Shown here in pieces: positions 1 through 7,782 of a DNA stretch of 64,000 bases. Positions within the stretch are counted from its first letter, which is position 1, and each line of letters opens with the position of its first letter. The notes beneath the pieces are model-generated. The model was not told the DNA's origin and made no database searches. It saw nothing but the letters and a program-made list of their open reading frames with translations. The position numbers and the translations under genes are program-made. The stretch comes from Adlercreutzia faecimuris (GTDB lineage: Bacteria > Actinomycetota > Coriobacteriia > Coriobacteriales > Eggerthellaceae), in contig NZ_JAJMLW010000001.1 of the NCBI RefSeq assembly GCF_022669055.1, positions 62,001-126,000 of the forward strand, read 5' to 3'.

Positions 1-2
1 CC

Positions 3-1397
3 ATCCTCCAGGCCGACGACGCCACCGGCGAGCTGCGCGAGGTGACGCAGAACTCCGGCGGCCAGGTCATCTACGGCCAGCAGGGCGGCTTCGGCGCCGT
101 GACCACCAAGGCCATGGCCAAGGGCGAGCCGTTCCAGATCCACGGCTACTGGCAGCAGACGAGCGAGCCGATCCTGTCCATCGAGGGCGGCAAGGAGATC
201 ATCGAGGGCTTCAAGAACCTGGACTTCTTCGTGAACGTCGACATCTTCATGACCCCCTCCGGCGAGCTGGCCGACATCATCCTGCCCGCCGCGCACCCCA
301 ACGAGGTCGACCGCGTGGAGTGGGCCCATTCCGGCCACGGCTACCCCACCAGCCACACCTACCTCATCCGCCAGCCCTTCCACGCGCCGCTCGGCGAGGC
401 GAAGGACGACATGGACATTTGCTTCGAGTTCGCCAAGTACATGGACGTCGACATGTACTGGAAGGACAAGTACGAGTTCTTCGACTACATGGTGAAGGGC
501 CCCGAGACGCTGCCGCCGCAGCTGTCGTGCGCCAACTTCGAGGAGTTCCGCAACCGCATCAGCGTCACCGGCGTCGAGATGGCCACCGTGCGCAACGCCC
601 CGAAGTACGAGACGGGCTTCATGCGCAAGACGAGCGACTTCCGCCCCGGCTTCAACACCATGTACCGCGGCAACAAGATGGGCAGCGTGTACCGCTTCCC
701 CGGCACCACCACGCCCGACGGCAAGGTGATCCCGGCGCATCCGCAGTCGGACAACGGCAAGATGGAGCTGTGGAGCGAGGACCTGCTGCTGTACGGCAAC
801 GGCCCGCTTCCCATGTACATCGAGCCGCCCATCACCAAGGTGTCGCGCACCGACCTCACCGAGGAGTACCCCTACACGCTCATCACCGGCGGCCGCAGCC
901 ACGCCTTCTTCCACACCGAGTACCGCAACTCGCCGTGGATGCGCGAGGTGCACATGTTCCCCACCATGGACATCAACCCCGCCACCGCCGCCGAGCTGGG
1001 CATCGAGCAGGACGACTGGTGCTGGATCGAGACCTACGTCGACCGCATCCGCCAGCGCGCGAACCTGACCGAGGCCATCAAGCCCGACACCATCCACGTC
1101 GAGCACGACTGGTGGTTCCCCGAGCGCGCCGCCACCGACGACCTGCACGGGGCGCTCGACGCCAACTGCAACATCCTGTTCGAGAACAACGGCCCCTACG
1201 ACCCCGCCGTGGGCACCGACAACTTCGGCGGCCTGTGCAAGGTGTACAAGGCCGAGGAGGGCGCGCCCGACAACATCTGCATGACGGCCGAGGACCTGCG
1301 CATCTTCCTGCCGCTGACCCGCGAGCAGCTGGCTCAGGACGGCCAGGACGACGGCGTGGCCATGCCCACCGTGGCCGCCGCGAAGGGAGGCAAGTAA
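3..1397 (+). CDS. Molybdopterin oxidoreductase catalytic subunit, DMSO reductase family (5' end missing)
   Basis: The reading frame is already open at the window edge; 464 codons of the C-terminal part are present. The fragment has the signature of a DmsA-type catalytic subunit: an internal domain with 'GELADIILPAA' followed by a C-terminal molybdopterin-dinucleotide-binding region ('YTLITGGRSHAFFHTEYRNS' and 'DINPATAAELGIEQDDW'). Such enzymes use a bis-MGD molybdenum centre to reduce a terminal acceptor outside the membrane. The stop lies one base before the ferredoxin subunit start, so it heads an operon with dmsB, dmsC, torD and napGH-like genes. The substrate cannot be read from the sequence; Eggerthellaceae carry many paralogues with different acceptors. 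The N-terminal Tat signal, Fe-S motif and Mo ligand are outside the window. Confidence 0.93.
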   Translation: MLQADDATGELREVTQNSGGQVIYGQQGGFGAVTTKAMAKGEPFQIHGYWQQTSEPILSIEGGKEIIEGFKNLDFFVNVDIFMTPSGELADIILPAAHPNEVDRVEWAHSGHGYPTSHTYLIRQPFHAPLGEAKDDMDICFEFAKYMDVDMYWKDKYEFFDYMVKGPETLPPQLSCANFEEFRNRISVTGVEMATVRNAPKYETGFMRKTSDFRPGFNTMYRGNKMGSVYRFPGTTTPDGKVIPAHPQSDNGKMELWSEDLLLYGNGPLPMYIEPPITKVSRTDLTEEYPYTLITGGRSHAFFHTEYRNSPWMREVHMFPTMDINPATAAELGIEQDDWCWIETYVDRIRQRANLTEAIKPDTIHVEHDWWFPERAATDDLHGALDANCNILFENNGPYDPAVGTDNFGGLCKVYKAEEGAPDNICMTAEDLRIFLPLTREQLAQDGQDDGVAMPTVAAAKGGK

Positions 1398-1398
1398 C

Positions 1399-1971
1399 AT
1401 GACCCGCTACACGATGGCCATCGACCTGGACAGCTGCATCGGCTGCCACTCCTGCGCCGTGGTGTGCAAGCAGGAGAACAACGTCGGGCTCGGCACCTTC
1501 TACAGCAAGGTGCTGACCATCGGCCCCTCCGGCTCCTACCCCGACCTGGAGATGTACTACCTGCCCGTCGCGTGCCAGCACTGCGAGAACCCCCAGTGCG
1601 TGAGCGTGTGCCCCACCGGCGCCAGCTACAAGCGCGAGGACGGCATCGTGCTGGTCGACCACGCCAAGTGCGTCGGCTGCCAGTACTGCGTGATGGCGTG
1701 CCCCTACGGCGTGCGCACCTACGACGAGTCCAAGGACAAGGGCGTCATCGAGAAGTGCACCCTGTGCGCGCACCTGGTGGACGACGGCAAGACGCCGGCC
1801 TGCGTGCGGCACTGCCCGGGCCAGGCGCGCTTCTTCGGCGACGCCGACGACCCCGAAAGCGACGTGAGCAAGATGATCGCACGCAAGCAGACCCACAAGC
1901 TCACCGACGTGGGCAACAAGCCCTCGGTGACCTTCGGCCTGGACAAGTGCGAGTGGAAGGGCGGTGAGTAA
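1399..1971 (+). CDS. 4Fe-4S electron-transfer subunit of the molybdoenzyme (DmsB-like)
   Basis: A 190-residue DmsB/NrfC-type ferredoxin with four cysteine clusters: CIGCHSCAVVC near the N terminus, CQHCENPQCVSVCP, CVGCQYCVMACP, and CTLCAHLVDDGKTPACVRHC. These would bind four [4Fe-4S] clusters that carry electrons from the membrane anchor to the molybdenum subunit. The start is preceded by GGGAGG at 1385-1390, and only one base separates it from the upstream stop. No signal peptide is present, as expected for a subunit exported by hitchhiking on the catalytic subunit. The family call is very secure; the acceptor of the complex is unknown. Confidence 0.95.
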   Translation: MTRYTMAIDLDSCIGCHSCAVVCKQENNVGLGTFYSKVLTIGPSGSYPDLEMYYLPVACQHCENPQCVSVCPTGASYKREDGIVLVDHAKCVGCQYCVMACPYGVRTYDESKDKGVIEKCTLCAHLVDDGKTPACVRHCPGQARFFGDADDPESDVSKMIARKQTHKLTDVGNKPSVTFGLDKCEWKGGE

Positions 1972-1974
1972 GCC

Positions 1975-2925
1975 ATGGCAGTGCAGTGGCCCCTACTGGT
2001 GTTCAGCGTTCTGCTGGGCGCCTCCTGCGGAACCTTGGTGTTTCTGGGGATAGGCGAGATCAAGGGCGTGTTCAAGAAGGTGCGCTTCCCGCTGGCAGTG
2101 TGCGCGCTGGTGCTGCTGGCCGTGGGCGGCTGCGCCTCGGCGATGCACCTGGGGCACATCGACCGCGCCTTCTACATCCTGGGCAACATGGCCTCGGGCC
2201 TGTCCAAGGAGCTGTTCGCCGTGGGCTTCGCCGGCGTGGTGACGCTGGTGTACGCGGTGCTGGCCCGCAAGGACTACCCCGGCGCCTCGAAGGTGCTCGG
2301 CGTGCTGGCGCTGATCGCCGGCGTCGTGCTGCCGCTGGTGGCCGGCGCGTCCTACATGATGCCGGCGCGCCCGGCATGGGACAGCTTCACGCTGCCGCTG
2401 ATGTACCTGGGCACCGGCCTGGGCCTGGGCTTCGTGCTGAGCGCCGCCGTCGTGTGCCTGCGCGGTGAGGGCGACGACGCCTCGCTGGCGCTCAAGCTGG
2501 CCCTGGTCGGCGTGGCCGCGTCGGTGGTGACGATGCTCGCCTATGTGGCGTGGATCGCCCTGGCGCCGTTCCCGGTGGAGAGCCGCTCCATCGGCCGGCT
2601 GCTGACCGGCAGCCTGGCGCTTGAGTTCTGGGCGGGCGTCGTGGTGCTGGGCATCGTGGCGCCGGCGGCGCTGGCGTGGCTGGCGCTGCGCAAGGCCGAC
2701 GACGGCGCGGGCGCGGGCGCTGCTGGCGCGGGCGCTGCCCCGGCGGTGGCTGCGGCCGGCACCGATGGCGGGGCTGCGGCGGGTGCCACGACGGCCGAGG
2801 CGGCCGGCGTGCGCTCGGCAGCCGGGATGCTGTGGGGCGCGCTCGCGTGCCTCGTGGTGGGCAACGTGGCGCTGCGCATCATCATGTACGCGGTGGCCAC
2901 ATCCGTCGAGTCGCTGATCTACTAG
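1975..2925 (+). CDS. DmsC-like membrane anchor subunit
   Basis: A 316-residue integral membrane protein with about eight hydrophobic helices, beginning 'MAVQWPLLVFSVLLGASCG', typical of DmsC-family quinol-oxidising anchors ('SGLSKELFAVGFAG', 'PARPAWDSFTLPLMYLGTGL'). It would take electrons from menaquinol and pass them to the four-cluster ferredoxin. Residues about 243-278 form an Ala/Gly-rich linker just before the last membrane helix, which is unusual for the family and is encoded by GC-repetitive DNA. It follows the ferredoxin gene by three bases. A strong hairpin immediately downstream probably ends or attenuates this part of the transcript. Confidence 0.9.
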   Translation: MAVQWPLLVFSVLLGASCGTLVFLGIGEIKGVFKKVRFPLAVCALVLLAVGGCASAMHLGHIDRAFYILGNMASGLSKELFAVGFAGVVTLVYAVLARKDYPGASKVLGVLALIAGVVLPLVAGASYMMPARPAWDSFTLPLMYLGTGLGLGFVLSAAVVCLRGEGDDASLALKLALVGVAASVVTMLAYVAWIALAPFPVESRSIGRLLTGSLALEFWAGVVVLGIVAPAALAWLALRKADDGAGAGAAGAGAAPAVAAAGTDGGAAAGATTAEAAGVRSAAGMLWGALACLVVGNVALRIIMYAVATSVESLIY

Positions 2926-2937
2926 CACGAGCCGCTG

Positions 2938-2970
2938 CGGTGGCGGCGCGCCAGGCGCGCGCCGCCACCG
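2938..2970 (+). terminator. Strong GC hairpin after dmsC
   Basis: A 14-bp perfect stem (2938-2951 with 2957-2970) and a short loop begins 12 bases after the dmsC stop. There is no clear T-run, so it may act as an RNA 3' end or stability hairpin rather than a classical terminator. Confidence 0.5.
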
Positions 2971-3137
2971 GGCATGGCCGCTGGATGAGCGCCGGCGGAT
3001 CCGGCTGCTGCCGCCGCCGGGCACGGCCGCCCGGTACCGCCGCCGAATTCGGTCGCTGGCCGCGCTCGCCGGACACCGCCGCCGGGCGTAGCGGCCGGAT
3101 GCGCGCCGCCAAACGCGGGCGCTGGCAGCGATTTGCG
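2971..3137. repeat. Degenerate GC-rich repeats between dmsC and torD
   Basis: A non-coding stretch made of imperfect copies of a CCGCCGCCGGGC-like unit alternating with CGGCCG. No start codon with a ribosome site and no convincing protein was seen. Similar degenerate GGTGCCGG-type DNA occurs at about 56.3 kb. Confidence 0.4.
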
Positions 3138-3140
3138 GAA

Positions 3141-3300
3141 GTCATATCCATTTCGTCGAGTTTTCCGAGCCTTGCAAGCGCCATCGCGGCGAGGCCTGTC
3201 ACGTTTCCCCAGGTCACGAAAAATCGTTGGCGCGATTTGCGGGGAATTCGCCCCTCCAACGCCCCTTGAGCCTCGGAAAACTCGACGAAATGGATACGAA
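3141..3300 (+). repeat. Long inverted-repeat element A with CCCCAGGTCA core
   Basis: Perfect 25-bp inverted arms (3145-3169 and 3272-3296, starting TATCCATTTCGTCGAG) enclose a 102-bp spacer. The core CGTTTCCCCAGGTCA lies at 3202-3216, 57 bases from the arm start. Element B at 21.55 kb has the same arm-to-arm length (152 bp), the same core offset and closely related arms. Both are followed by a similar sequence containing TTGCTGCAG. It sits upstream of torD inside the respiratory operon. Function unknown. Confidence 0.85.
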
Positions 3301-3363
3301 ACGGCCTTCTTGCTGCAGCAGGCAGCCGAGGCGGGCCGAAGCACCAGGCGAAAGGAGCCTCTC

Positions 3364-4110
3364 ATGTCCGACAACGCACCGAACGCGGCCGCCGCGACCG
3401 ACGGCATGGCCGCCGCCGAGCCGCTCGACCCGCAGACCCGCGCGGCGCTGGCCGACCTGATGGCCAGCCGCGCCAACGTCTACCGCCTGCTGTCCCGCTG
3501 CTTCCGCGGCGAGGTGGACGCCGCGCTGGCCCGCGAGCTGGCCGGCGACTTCGCCTTCGCCAGCGACGACGCGGCCCTGACCGCCCACCTGGACGCCCTG
3601 CGCGCCGCGGTGGCCGACGCCGACGAGGCGGCCCTCGAGCTGCTGGCCGTCACCTTCGACCGCGTGTTCTTCGGCATGGGCCCGCTGACGGCGCGCCATG
3701 CCTTCCCCTACGAGTCGGTGTACACGAGCGACCGCGGCATCATGATGCAGGACGCCTACGCCCAGGTGGCGCGCGCCTACCGCGAGCAGCACCTGGCCAA
3801 GGACGCGTCCTTCACCGAGCCCGAGGACCACGTGGCCGTCGAGCTGGCCTTCATGGCCACGCTGGCCGACCGCGCGCGCACCTTCCTGGAGGCCGGCGAC
3901 GCCGCGGGCGACGAGGCGGCGGACGAGACCGTGCGCCAATCACTCGCGTTCGCCCAGGCGCACCTGCTGAACTGGGTCGACCGCTTCTGCGCCGACCTGG
4001 ACGCCGCGGCGTCGTCCGACGGGGCCGCGGGCTTCTACCCGTCGCTCGCGCGCTTCACCGACGCCTTCGTGCGCGAGGACGTGGCGCTGCTGGAGGACAT
4101 GCTGGACTGA
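3364..4110 (+). CDS. TorD/DmsD-family molybdoenzyme chaperone
   Basis: A 248-residue, mostly helical, acidic, Ala-rich protein of the TorD family ('ASRANVYRLLSRCFRGEVD' near residue 40, 'EPEDHVAVELAFMATLA' near residue 160, the latter close to the family's E/DxxxxE-LxFM signature). These cytoplasmic chaperones bind the Tat signal peptide of the catalytic subunit and hold the apo-enzyme until molybdenum cofactor is inserted. The frame is open upstream, but the ATG at 3364 follows AAGGAG with six bases of spacing, and the upstream codons run through inverted-repeat element A, so this start is preferred. It lies 438 bp downstream of dmsC and probably serves the same enzyme. Confidence 0.9.
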   Translation: MSDNAPNAAAATDGMAAAEPLDPQTRAALADLMASRANVYRLLSRCFRGEVDAALARELAGDFAFASDDAALTAHLDALRAAVADADEAALELLAVTFDRVFFGMGPLTARHAFPYESVYTSDRGIMMQDAYAQVARAYREQHLAKDASFTEPEDHVAVELAFMATLADRARTFLEAGDAAGDEAADETVRQSLAFAQAHLLNWVDRFCADLDAAASSDGAAGFYPSLARFTDAFVREDVALLEDMLD

Positions 4111-4119
4111 CGCGACCGC

Positions 4120-4200
4120 TGCTCGGCGCCGCCCCTCCCCTCCCAGGCGGCGCCGAGCACGTCTGCGCGACCGCACCCGGGTGGTGCCGCCGCGCAGACG
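4120..4200 (+). other. Two consecutive perfect hairpins between torD and the napG-like gene
   Basis: Hairpin 1 pairs 4120-4132 with 4147-4159 (13 bp, TGCTCGGCGCCGC). Hairpin 2 starts at the next base and pairs 4160-4169 with 4191-4200 (10 bp, CGTCTGCGCG). No T-run follows, so they are more likely RNA-processing or stability elements than terminators. Confidence 0.55.
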
Positions 4201-4239
4201 AGGGAACGTGAGAGCAAGAGGAACCCGAGGGGGAAGGCC

Positions 4240-5097
4240 ATGCAGGGGATGAAGGAGAAGAGCAGCGGGCAGGCGACTGCCGGCAGCGGCGCGGCGGCGC
4301 CCTTGGGCGCATCGGCGGCCGACGGCGCCACGCGCGCCGACGACGCGACGAGAAGCGGCAGGCGGCCGGCCGGGATGAGCCGGCGCCAGTTCGTGATGGC
4401 CGGGGCCGCGGGCGCGGTGCTGGTGGGCGCCGGGGGCCTGGGGGCCTTCGCGCGCGACACGGCACAGGCGGCCTACCTGCGGCCTCCCGGGGCCGAGGAC
4501 GAGGCACACCTGCTGGCGCGCTGCGACCGCTGCCAGCGCTGCGTGCAGGCGTGCCCCTACGACCTGGTGCAGCCGCGGCCGCTGACCTGGGACTTCCCCG
4601 CGGTGGGGACGCCCGAGCTCATCTATAAGGACGGCTACTGCGACTTCTGCATGAAGTGCGTCGAGGCGTGCCCGACCGGCGCGCTCAGCTGGGATGCGCC
4701 CAGCGCCGCCAACATCGGCGTGGCGAAGGTGGTGAGCGACGCGTGCGTGGCCTGGGACTGGGGCGGCTGCACGGTGTGCGCCGACCGCTGCCCCGTCGAG
4801 GGCGCCATCACGCTGGACGACCGGGGCCGACCGCACGTGGACGAGGTCCTCTGCGACGGCTGCGGGCTGTGCGAGATGGTGTGCCCGGCGCCCTCGCTGC
4901 GCGCCTACGACGCGTCCACGGCCGAGAAGGGGATCTACGTGGTGAGCCGCCAGAGCGCGGCGGCGGCCGTGCCGGGCGCGCTGACCTCGGCCGAGCTCGA
5001 GGAGCTGTGCCGGACGCGCCGCACCGACGCGGGCACGGGCACGACAGCGGGCGCGGGCGCCGCAGGCTCGCGGGAGAAGGGAGGCAGCCGTGAATAA
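4240..5097 (+). CDS. NapG-like Tat-exported 4Fe-4S ferredoxin
   Basis: A 285-residue protein with a Tat signal (MSRRQFVMAGAAGAVLVG, from residue 46) after a low-complexity N-terminal extension. Four Cys clusters follow: CDRCQRCVQACP, CDFCMKCVEACP, CVAWDWGGCTVCADRCP and CDGCGLCEMVCP. NapG/MauM-type ferredoxins work with the membrane protein NapH to move electrons from quinol to periplasmic or exported acceptors. The ATG at 4240 follows a GGGGAAGG ribosome site; an internal ATG at 4375 would begin exactly at the Tat motif and is an alternative start. The C-terminal 45 residues are Gly/Ala/Thr-rich. It overlaps the napH-like gene by eight bases. Confidence 0.88.
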   Translation: MQGMKEKSSGQATAGSGAAAPLGASAADGATRADDATRSGRRPAGMSRRQFVMAGAAGAVLVGAGGLGAFARDTAQAAYLRPPGAEDEAHLLARCDRCQRCVQACPYDLVQPRPLTWDFPAVGTPELIYKDGYCDFCMKCVEACPTGALSWDAPSAANIGVAKVVSDACVAWDWGGCTVCADRCPVEGAITLDDRGRPHVDEVLCDGCGLCEMVCPAPSLRAYDASTAEKGIYVVSRQSAAAAVPGALTSAELEELCRTRRTDAGTGTTAGAGAAGSREKGGSRE

Positions 5098-5920
5098 AAT
5101 GCGCTACCTTCGCATCGGCGTGGCCCTGGCCGTGCTGGCGGCGGTGCTGGCCTGCACCTTCGCCCACGTGCCGGCAGGGACGCTCTGCGCGCTGTGCCCG
5201 GTGGGATTCGCCGAGATCGCGGTCGCCAGCGGCTCGGTGCCGTGGGCGCTCTTGCCCGGCGTGCTGGCGCTGCTGGCCGTGGTGGCCCTGCTCGGCCGCG
5301 TGTTCTGCTCGTGGGTGTGCCCCACGTCGCTGACCCGGAACCTGTTCGGCGGACGCACGCCGCGCGGCCTGACGGGCCGCACCGGCACGTGCGCCGGCTG
5401 CGCGACCGGCGCCGGCAGCGCCGCCGGCGACCCCAACGCCGCGCGCACCCGCAGCAGCCTGGCGGCCCAGGGCATCGTGCTGGCCGTGCTGCTGGCGGTG
5501 TCGCTGGTGGTGCACTTCCCCGTGTTCTGCCTGTTCTGTCCCATCGGGCTGGCCTTCGGGACGCTCTTCGCGGCGAGCCGCCTGCTCATCACCTGGCAGC
5601 CGGGCTGGGAGCTCATCGTCTTCCCGGCCATGCTGCTGGCCGAGGTGTTCCTGCTGCGCCGTTGGTGCGCGGCCATCTGTCCCCTCGGGTTCTTCTTCGG
5701 GCTGGCCGCCAAGCTGCACGTGCGCCTGCCGTTCGCGCCCAAGCCGCGCGCCGACGCCGCGACGTGCCTCTACGCCGAGGGCTGCCGCACCTGCGCCACC
5801 GTCTGCCCCGAGGACATCTGCGACGCCACCGCCACCCCGCGCGACCTGGAGGACTGCACCGGCTGCCTCGACTGCAAGGAGCACTGCCCCACCAAGGCCG
5901 TCAAGCTGACGGGGAAGTAG
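5090..5920 (+). CDS. NapH-like membrane 4Fe-4S quinol dehydrogenase
   Basis: A 276-residue polytopic protein with four to five membrane helices, two membrane-embedded CxxxCP pairs typical of NapH/NosR ('FCSWVCP', 'FCLFCP', 'WCAAICP') and C-terminal ferredoxin motifs ending CTGCLDCKEHCP. It would oxidise menaquinol and reduce the napG-like partner. Translation probably starts at a GTG (5090), which has GGAGG five bases upstream; an ATG at 5099 is the alternative. The start lies inside the end of the upstream gene, so the two are translationally coupled. A bidirectional terminator follows. Confidence 0.88.
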   Translation: MNKMRYLRIGVALAVLAAVLACTFAHVPAGTLCALCPVGFAEIAVASGSVPWALLPGVLALLAVVALLGRVFCSWVCPTSLTRNLFGGRTPRGLTGRTGTCAGCATGAGSAAGDPNAARTRSSLAAQGIVLAVLLAVSLVVHFPVFCLFCPIGLAFGTLFAASRLLITWQPGWELIVFPAMLLAEVFLLRRWCAAICPLGFFFGLAAKLHVRLPFAPKPRADAATCLYAEGCRTCATVCPEDICDATATPRDLEDCTGCLDCKEHCPTKAVKLTGK

Positions 5921-5954
5921 CGGCGCGGCGAGCGCCATCCGACGCGCCGACGCG

Positions 5955-5985
5955 AAGGGGCCCGCTCACCCGAGCGGGCCCCTTT
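5955..5985. terminator. Bidirectional terminator between napH-like and NCS1 permease genes
   Basis: A 13-bp stem (AAGGGGCCCGCTC with its complement) with a 4-5 base loop and a short T-run on the plus side, between convergent genes. The stem sequence is almost the same as the rpsI terminator at 19.3 kb. Confidence 0.8.
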
Positions 5986-6045
5986 CATGCGATCAGGCCG
6001 CCCTCTAGGCGCAGGCCGGCGCCCCCAGCGCCCTCGCCCGCACGC

Positions 6046-7341
6046 CTAGCGCCCCGCCAGCACGCGCTTGTCGAAGGCCTTGCTCAGCACCGTGTAGAGC
6101 ACCAGCGTGAACGCGAACGCCACCACGGGCGACACGAAGAAGTTGGCCATCAGGCACAGCTGCCCCACCGCGCCGCCGGCGAGCCAGCACACCAGGGCCA
6201 CCGGGTTGAAGCCGATGCCCGCCTTCGAGTTCTTGACGAAGCAGTACTCGGCGATGATGAGCGCCGGCACCGGCGCCAGCAGCACCGACAGGAACTGGAT
6301 GACGGGCAAGAGGAAGCTGAGCGCCCCGCAGGCCGCGAAGATGGCCGCCGCCACGGTGATGGACAGCGCGATCCAGCAGTGCCGCACCTTGCCGGCCAGC
6401 GGCGTCTCGGCCAGGATGTTCTGCATGGCCAGGCCCGCGCCGTAGATGTTGTTGTCCTGGGTGGTGCACAGGCACACGAAGGTGCACACCAGCACCACCC
6501 CGCCGAGCCCCAGCGCCGCCGTGGCGGCCGAGAAGTCGGGGTCGACGGCGATCTGGGCCACCACGCAGCCCACGAACTGGAGGCAGAACAGCCCCAGGAA
6601 GGACGCCGACGTGCCGGCGCCGACGACGCCCTTGCGGCTGCGGGCGAAGCGCGCCGCGTCGGGCGTGATGAGGCAGCCGAACACCCAGCTGCCCACGATG
6701 GACGCCGACGCCTCGGTGAACGACATGGTGTTGGCCGGGTCGGGCGCGTAGGCCAGCACGGCGCCGTAGCCGTTGTTGCTCATGCCCACCATGACGAAGC
6801 AGATGACCGCCATGGCCGTGGCGATGGGCACGCCGATCCACGACACGATCTCGAGCCCGCGGTAGCCGCGCATGGCCGATATCGACCACAGGAGGATGAT
6901 GGCCGCGGACGTGGCAGCCGTCGGCAGCGGCCACCAGGGGAAGTTCACCGCCACCATCGACGCGAAGGTGTCGCCGTTGATGCCCACCCACACGGCCGAC
7001 GACAGCACCAGCAGAAGCGAGAAGATGGTCGACCCGCGCCGCCCGAAGGCGATGCGCGACAGAAACGACGTGGAAAGCCCCGTCTTGAAGGCGATGAGCC
7101 CCGTGGACACCGCGATGAAGATGAGAAAGGCGTCGGCCGTCAGCATGGCGATGACCGCGTCGATAAACGTCATGCGGAACCCGATGGCCGCGCCCGTCAC
7201 GAAGTTGGACACCGCGATGGGGTATCCCGCCAGCACCATGAACAGGCTGAGCCCGCTCGTGCGCTCGGAATCGGGCACCGCCTCGAACGCGTACTCGTAC
7301 TCGCCGCCCGGAGCGGCGGCCTTCGTTGCTTCACCACTCAT
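6046..7341 (-). CDS. NCS1-family purine/cytosine permease (CodB-like)
   Basis: A 431-residue protein with about twelve membrane helices and the CodB/NCS1 look: 'GLIAFKTGLSTSFLSRIAFGRRGS' at roughly 90-112, 'INGDTFASM', and 'DAARFARSRKGV' near residue 225. NCS1 carriers import nucleobases, allantoin, hydantoins or vitamins by cation symport; the substrate is not evident. The ATG follows GAGGGG at a suitable distance. It is the last gene of the minus-strand cai-fix cluster but is separated from fixX by 135 bp containing two strong hairpins, so it may be only weakly co-transcribed. Confidence 0.85.
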   Translation of the reverse strand: MSGEATKAAAPGGEYEYAFEAVPDSERTSGLSLFMVLAGYPIAVSNFVTGAAIGFRMTFIDAVIAMLTADAFLIFIAVSTGLIAFKTGLSTSFLSRIAFGRRGSTIFSLLLVLSSAVWVGINGDTFASMVAVNFPWWPLPTAATSAAIILLWSISAMRGYRGLEIVSWIGVPIATAMAVICFVMVGMSNNGYGAVLAYAPDPANTMSFTEASASIVGSWVFGCLITPDAARFARSRKGVVGAGTSASFLGLFCLQFVGCVVAQIAVDPDFSAATAALGLGGVVLVCTFVCLCTTQDNNIYGAGLAMQNILAETPLAGKVRHCWIALSITVAAAIFAACGALSFLLPVIQFLSVLLAPVPALIIAEYCFVKNSKAGIGFNPVALVCWLAGGAVGQLCLMANFFVSPVVAFAFTLVLYTVLSKAFDKRVLAGR

Positions 7342-7381
7342 GGAAATCCCCTCGTCTCAGCCAGTCGGCCAGCCCCGCACC

Positions 7382-7466
7382 CCGCGCCCGCGCACCCGCC
7401 GGGGTGCGCGGGCGCGGACGCGGGCCGGAATCCCGGGGCGCCGGGCCTGGGCCGGCGGCGCCCCGG
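7382..7466 (-). terminator. Two strong hairpins downstream of fixX
   Basis: A 16-bp perfect inverted repeat (7382-7397 with 7402-7417) is followed by a second stem (7433-7442 with 7457-7466). Together they fill the gap between fixX and the NCS1 permease gene. No T-run was found, so factor-independent termination is uncertain. Confidence 0.5.
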
Positions 7467-7476
7467 AGCTGGGGTT

Positions 7477-7782
7477 CTAGCCCCAGCGGTACTCGACGCC
7501 CTTGGTGGGCCCCGGGTAGTTCCAGTGGTCTAGGATGGTCGTGCCGCACAGGATCCGGCAGGTGCCGCATTCCAGGCACCCCGCGTAGTCGAAGGACGTG
7601 CGGCCATCGGCATCGCGCTTGTACAGGCCCGCCGGGCAGGCCAGCACGAGCTTGTCGAACTCCCGGTCGAAGTCGGGGGCGGCGTCGGGCTCCTTCAGCT
7701 CGATGTGGGCCGCCTCCTCGTCGACGTCGTAGCGGTTGAGGGACAGCTTCGCGTCGACGTTGACGGTGATGTCCTTGATCAT
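7477..7782 (-). CDS. fixX: FixX-like ferredoxin
   Basis: A 101-residue ferredoxin-like protein with the C-terminal motif CLECGTCRILC and an upstream ACPAGLYKRD segment, as in FixX. It passes electrons between FixC and its acceptor or quinone. The ATG overlaps the fixC stop codon (ATGA at 7779-7782), which indicates translational coupling. It completes a full FixABCX set, the electron-bifurcating complex that can couple NADH oxidation to both quinone and a low-potential acceptor. Confidence 0.92.
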   Translation of the reverse strand: MIKDITVNVDAKLSLNRYDVDEEAAHIELKEPDAAPDFDREFDKLVLACPAGLYKRDADGRTSFDYAGCLECGTCRILCGTTILDHWNYPGPTKGVEYRWG

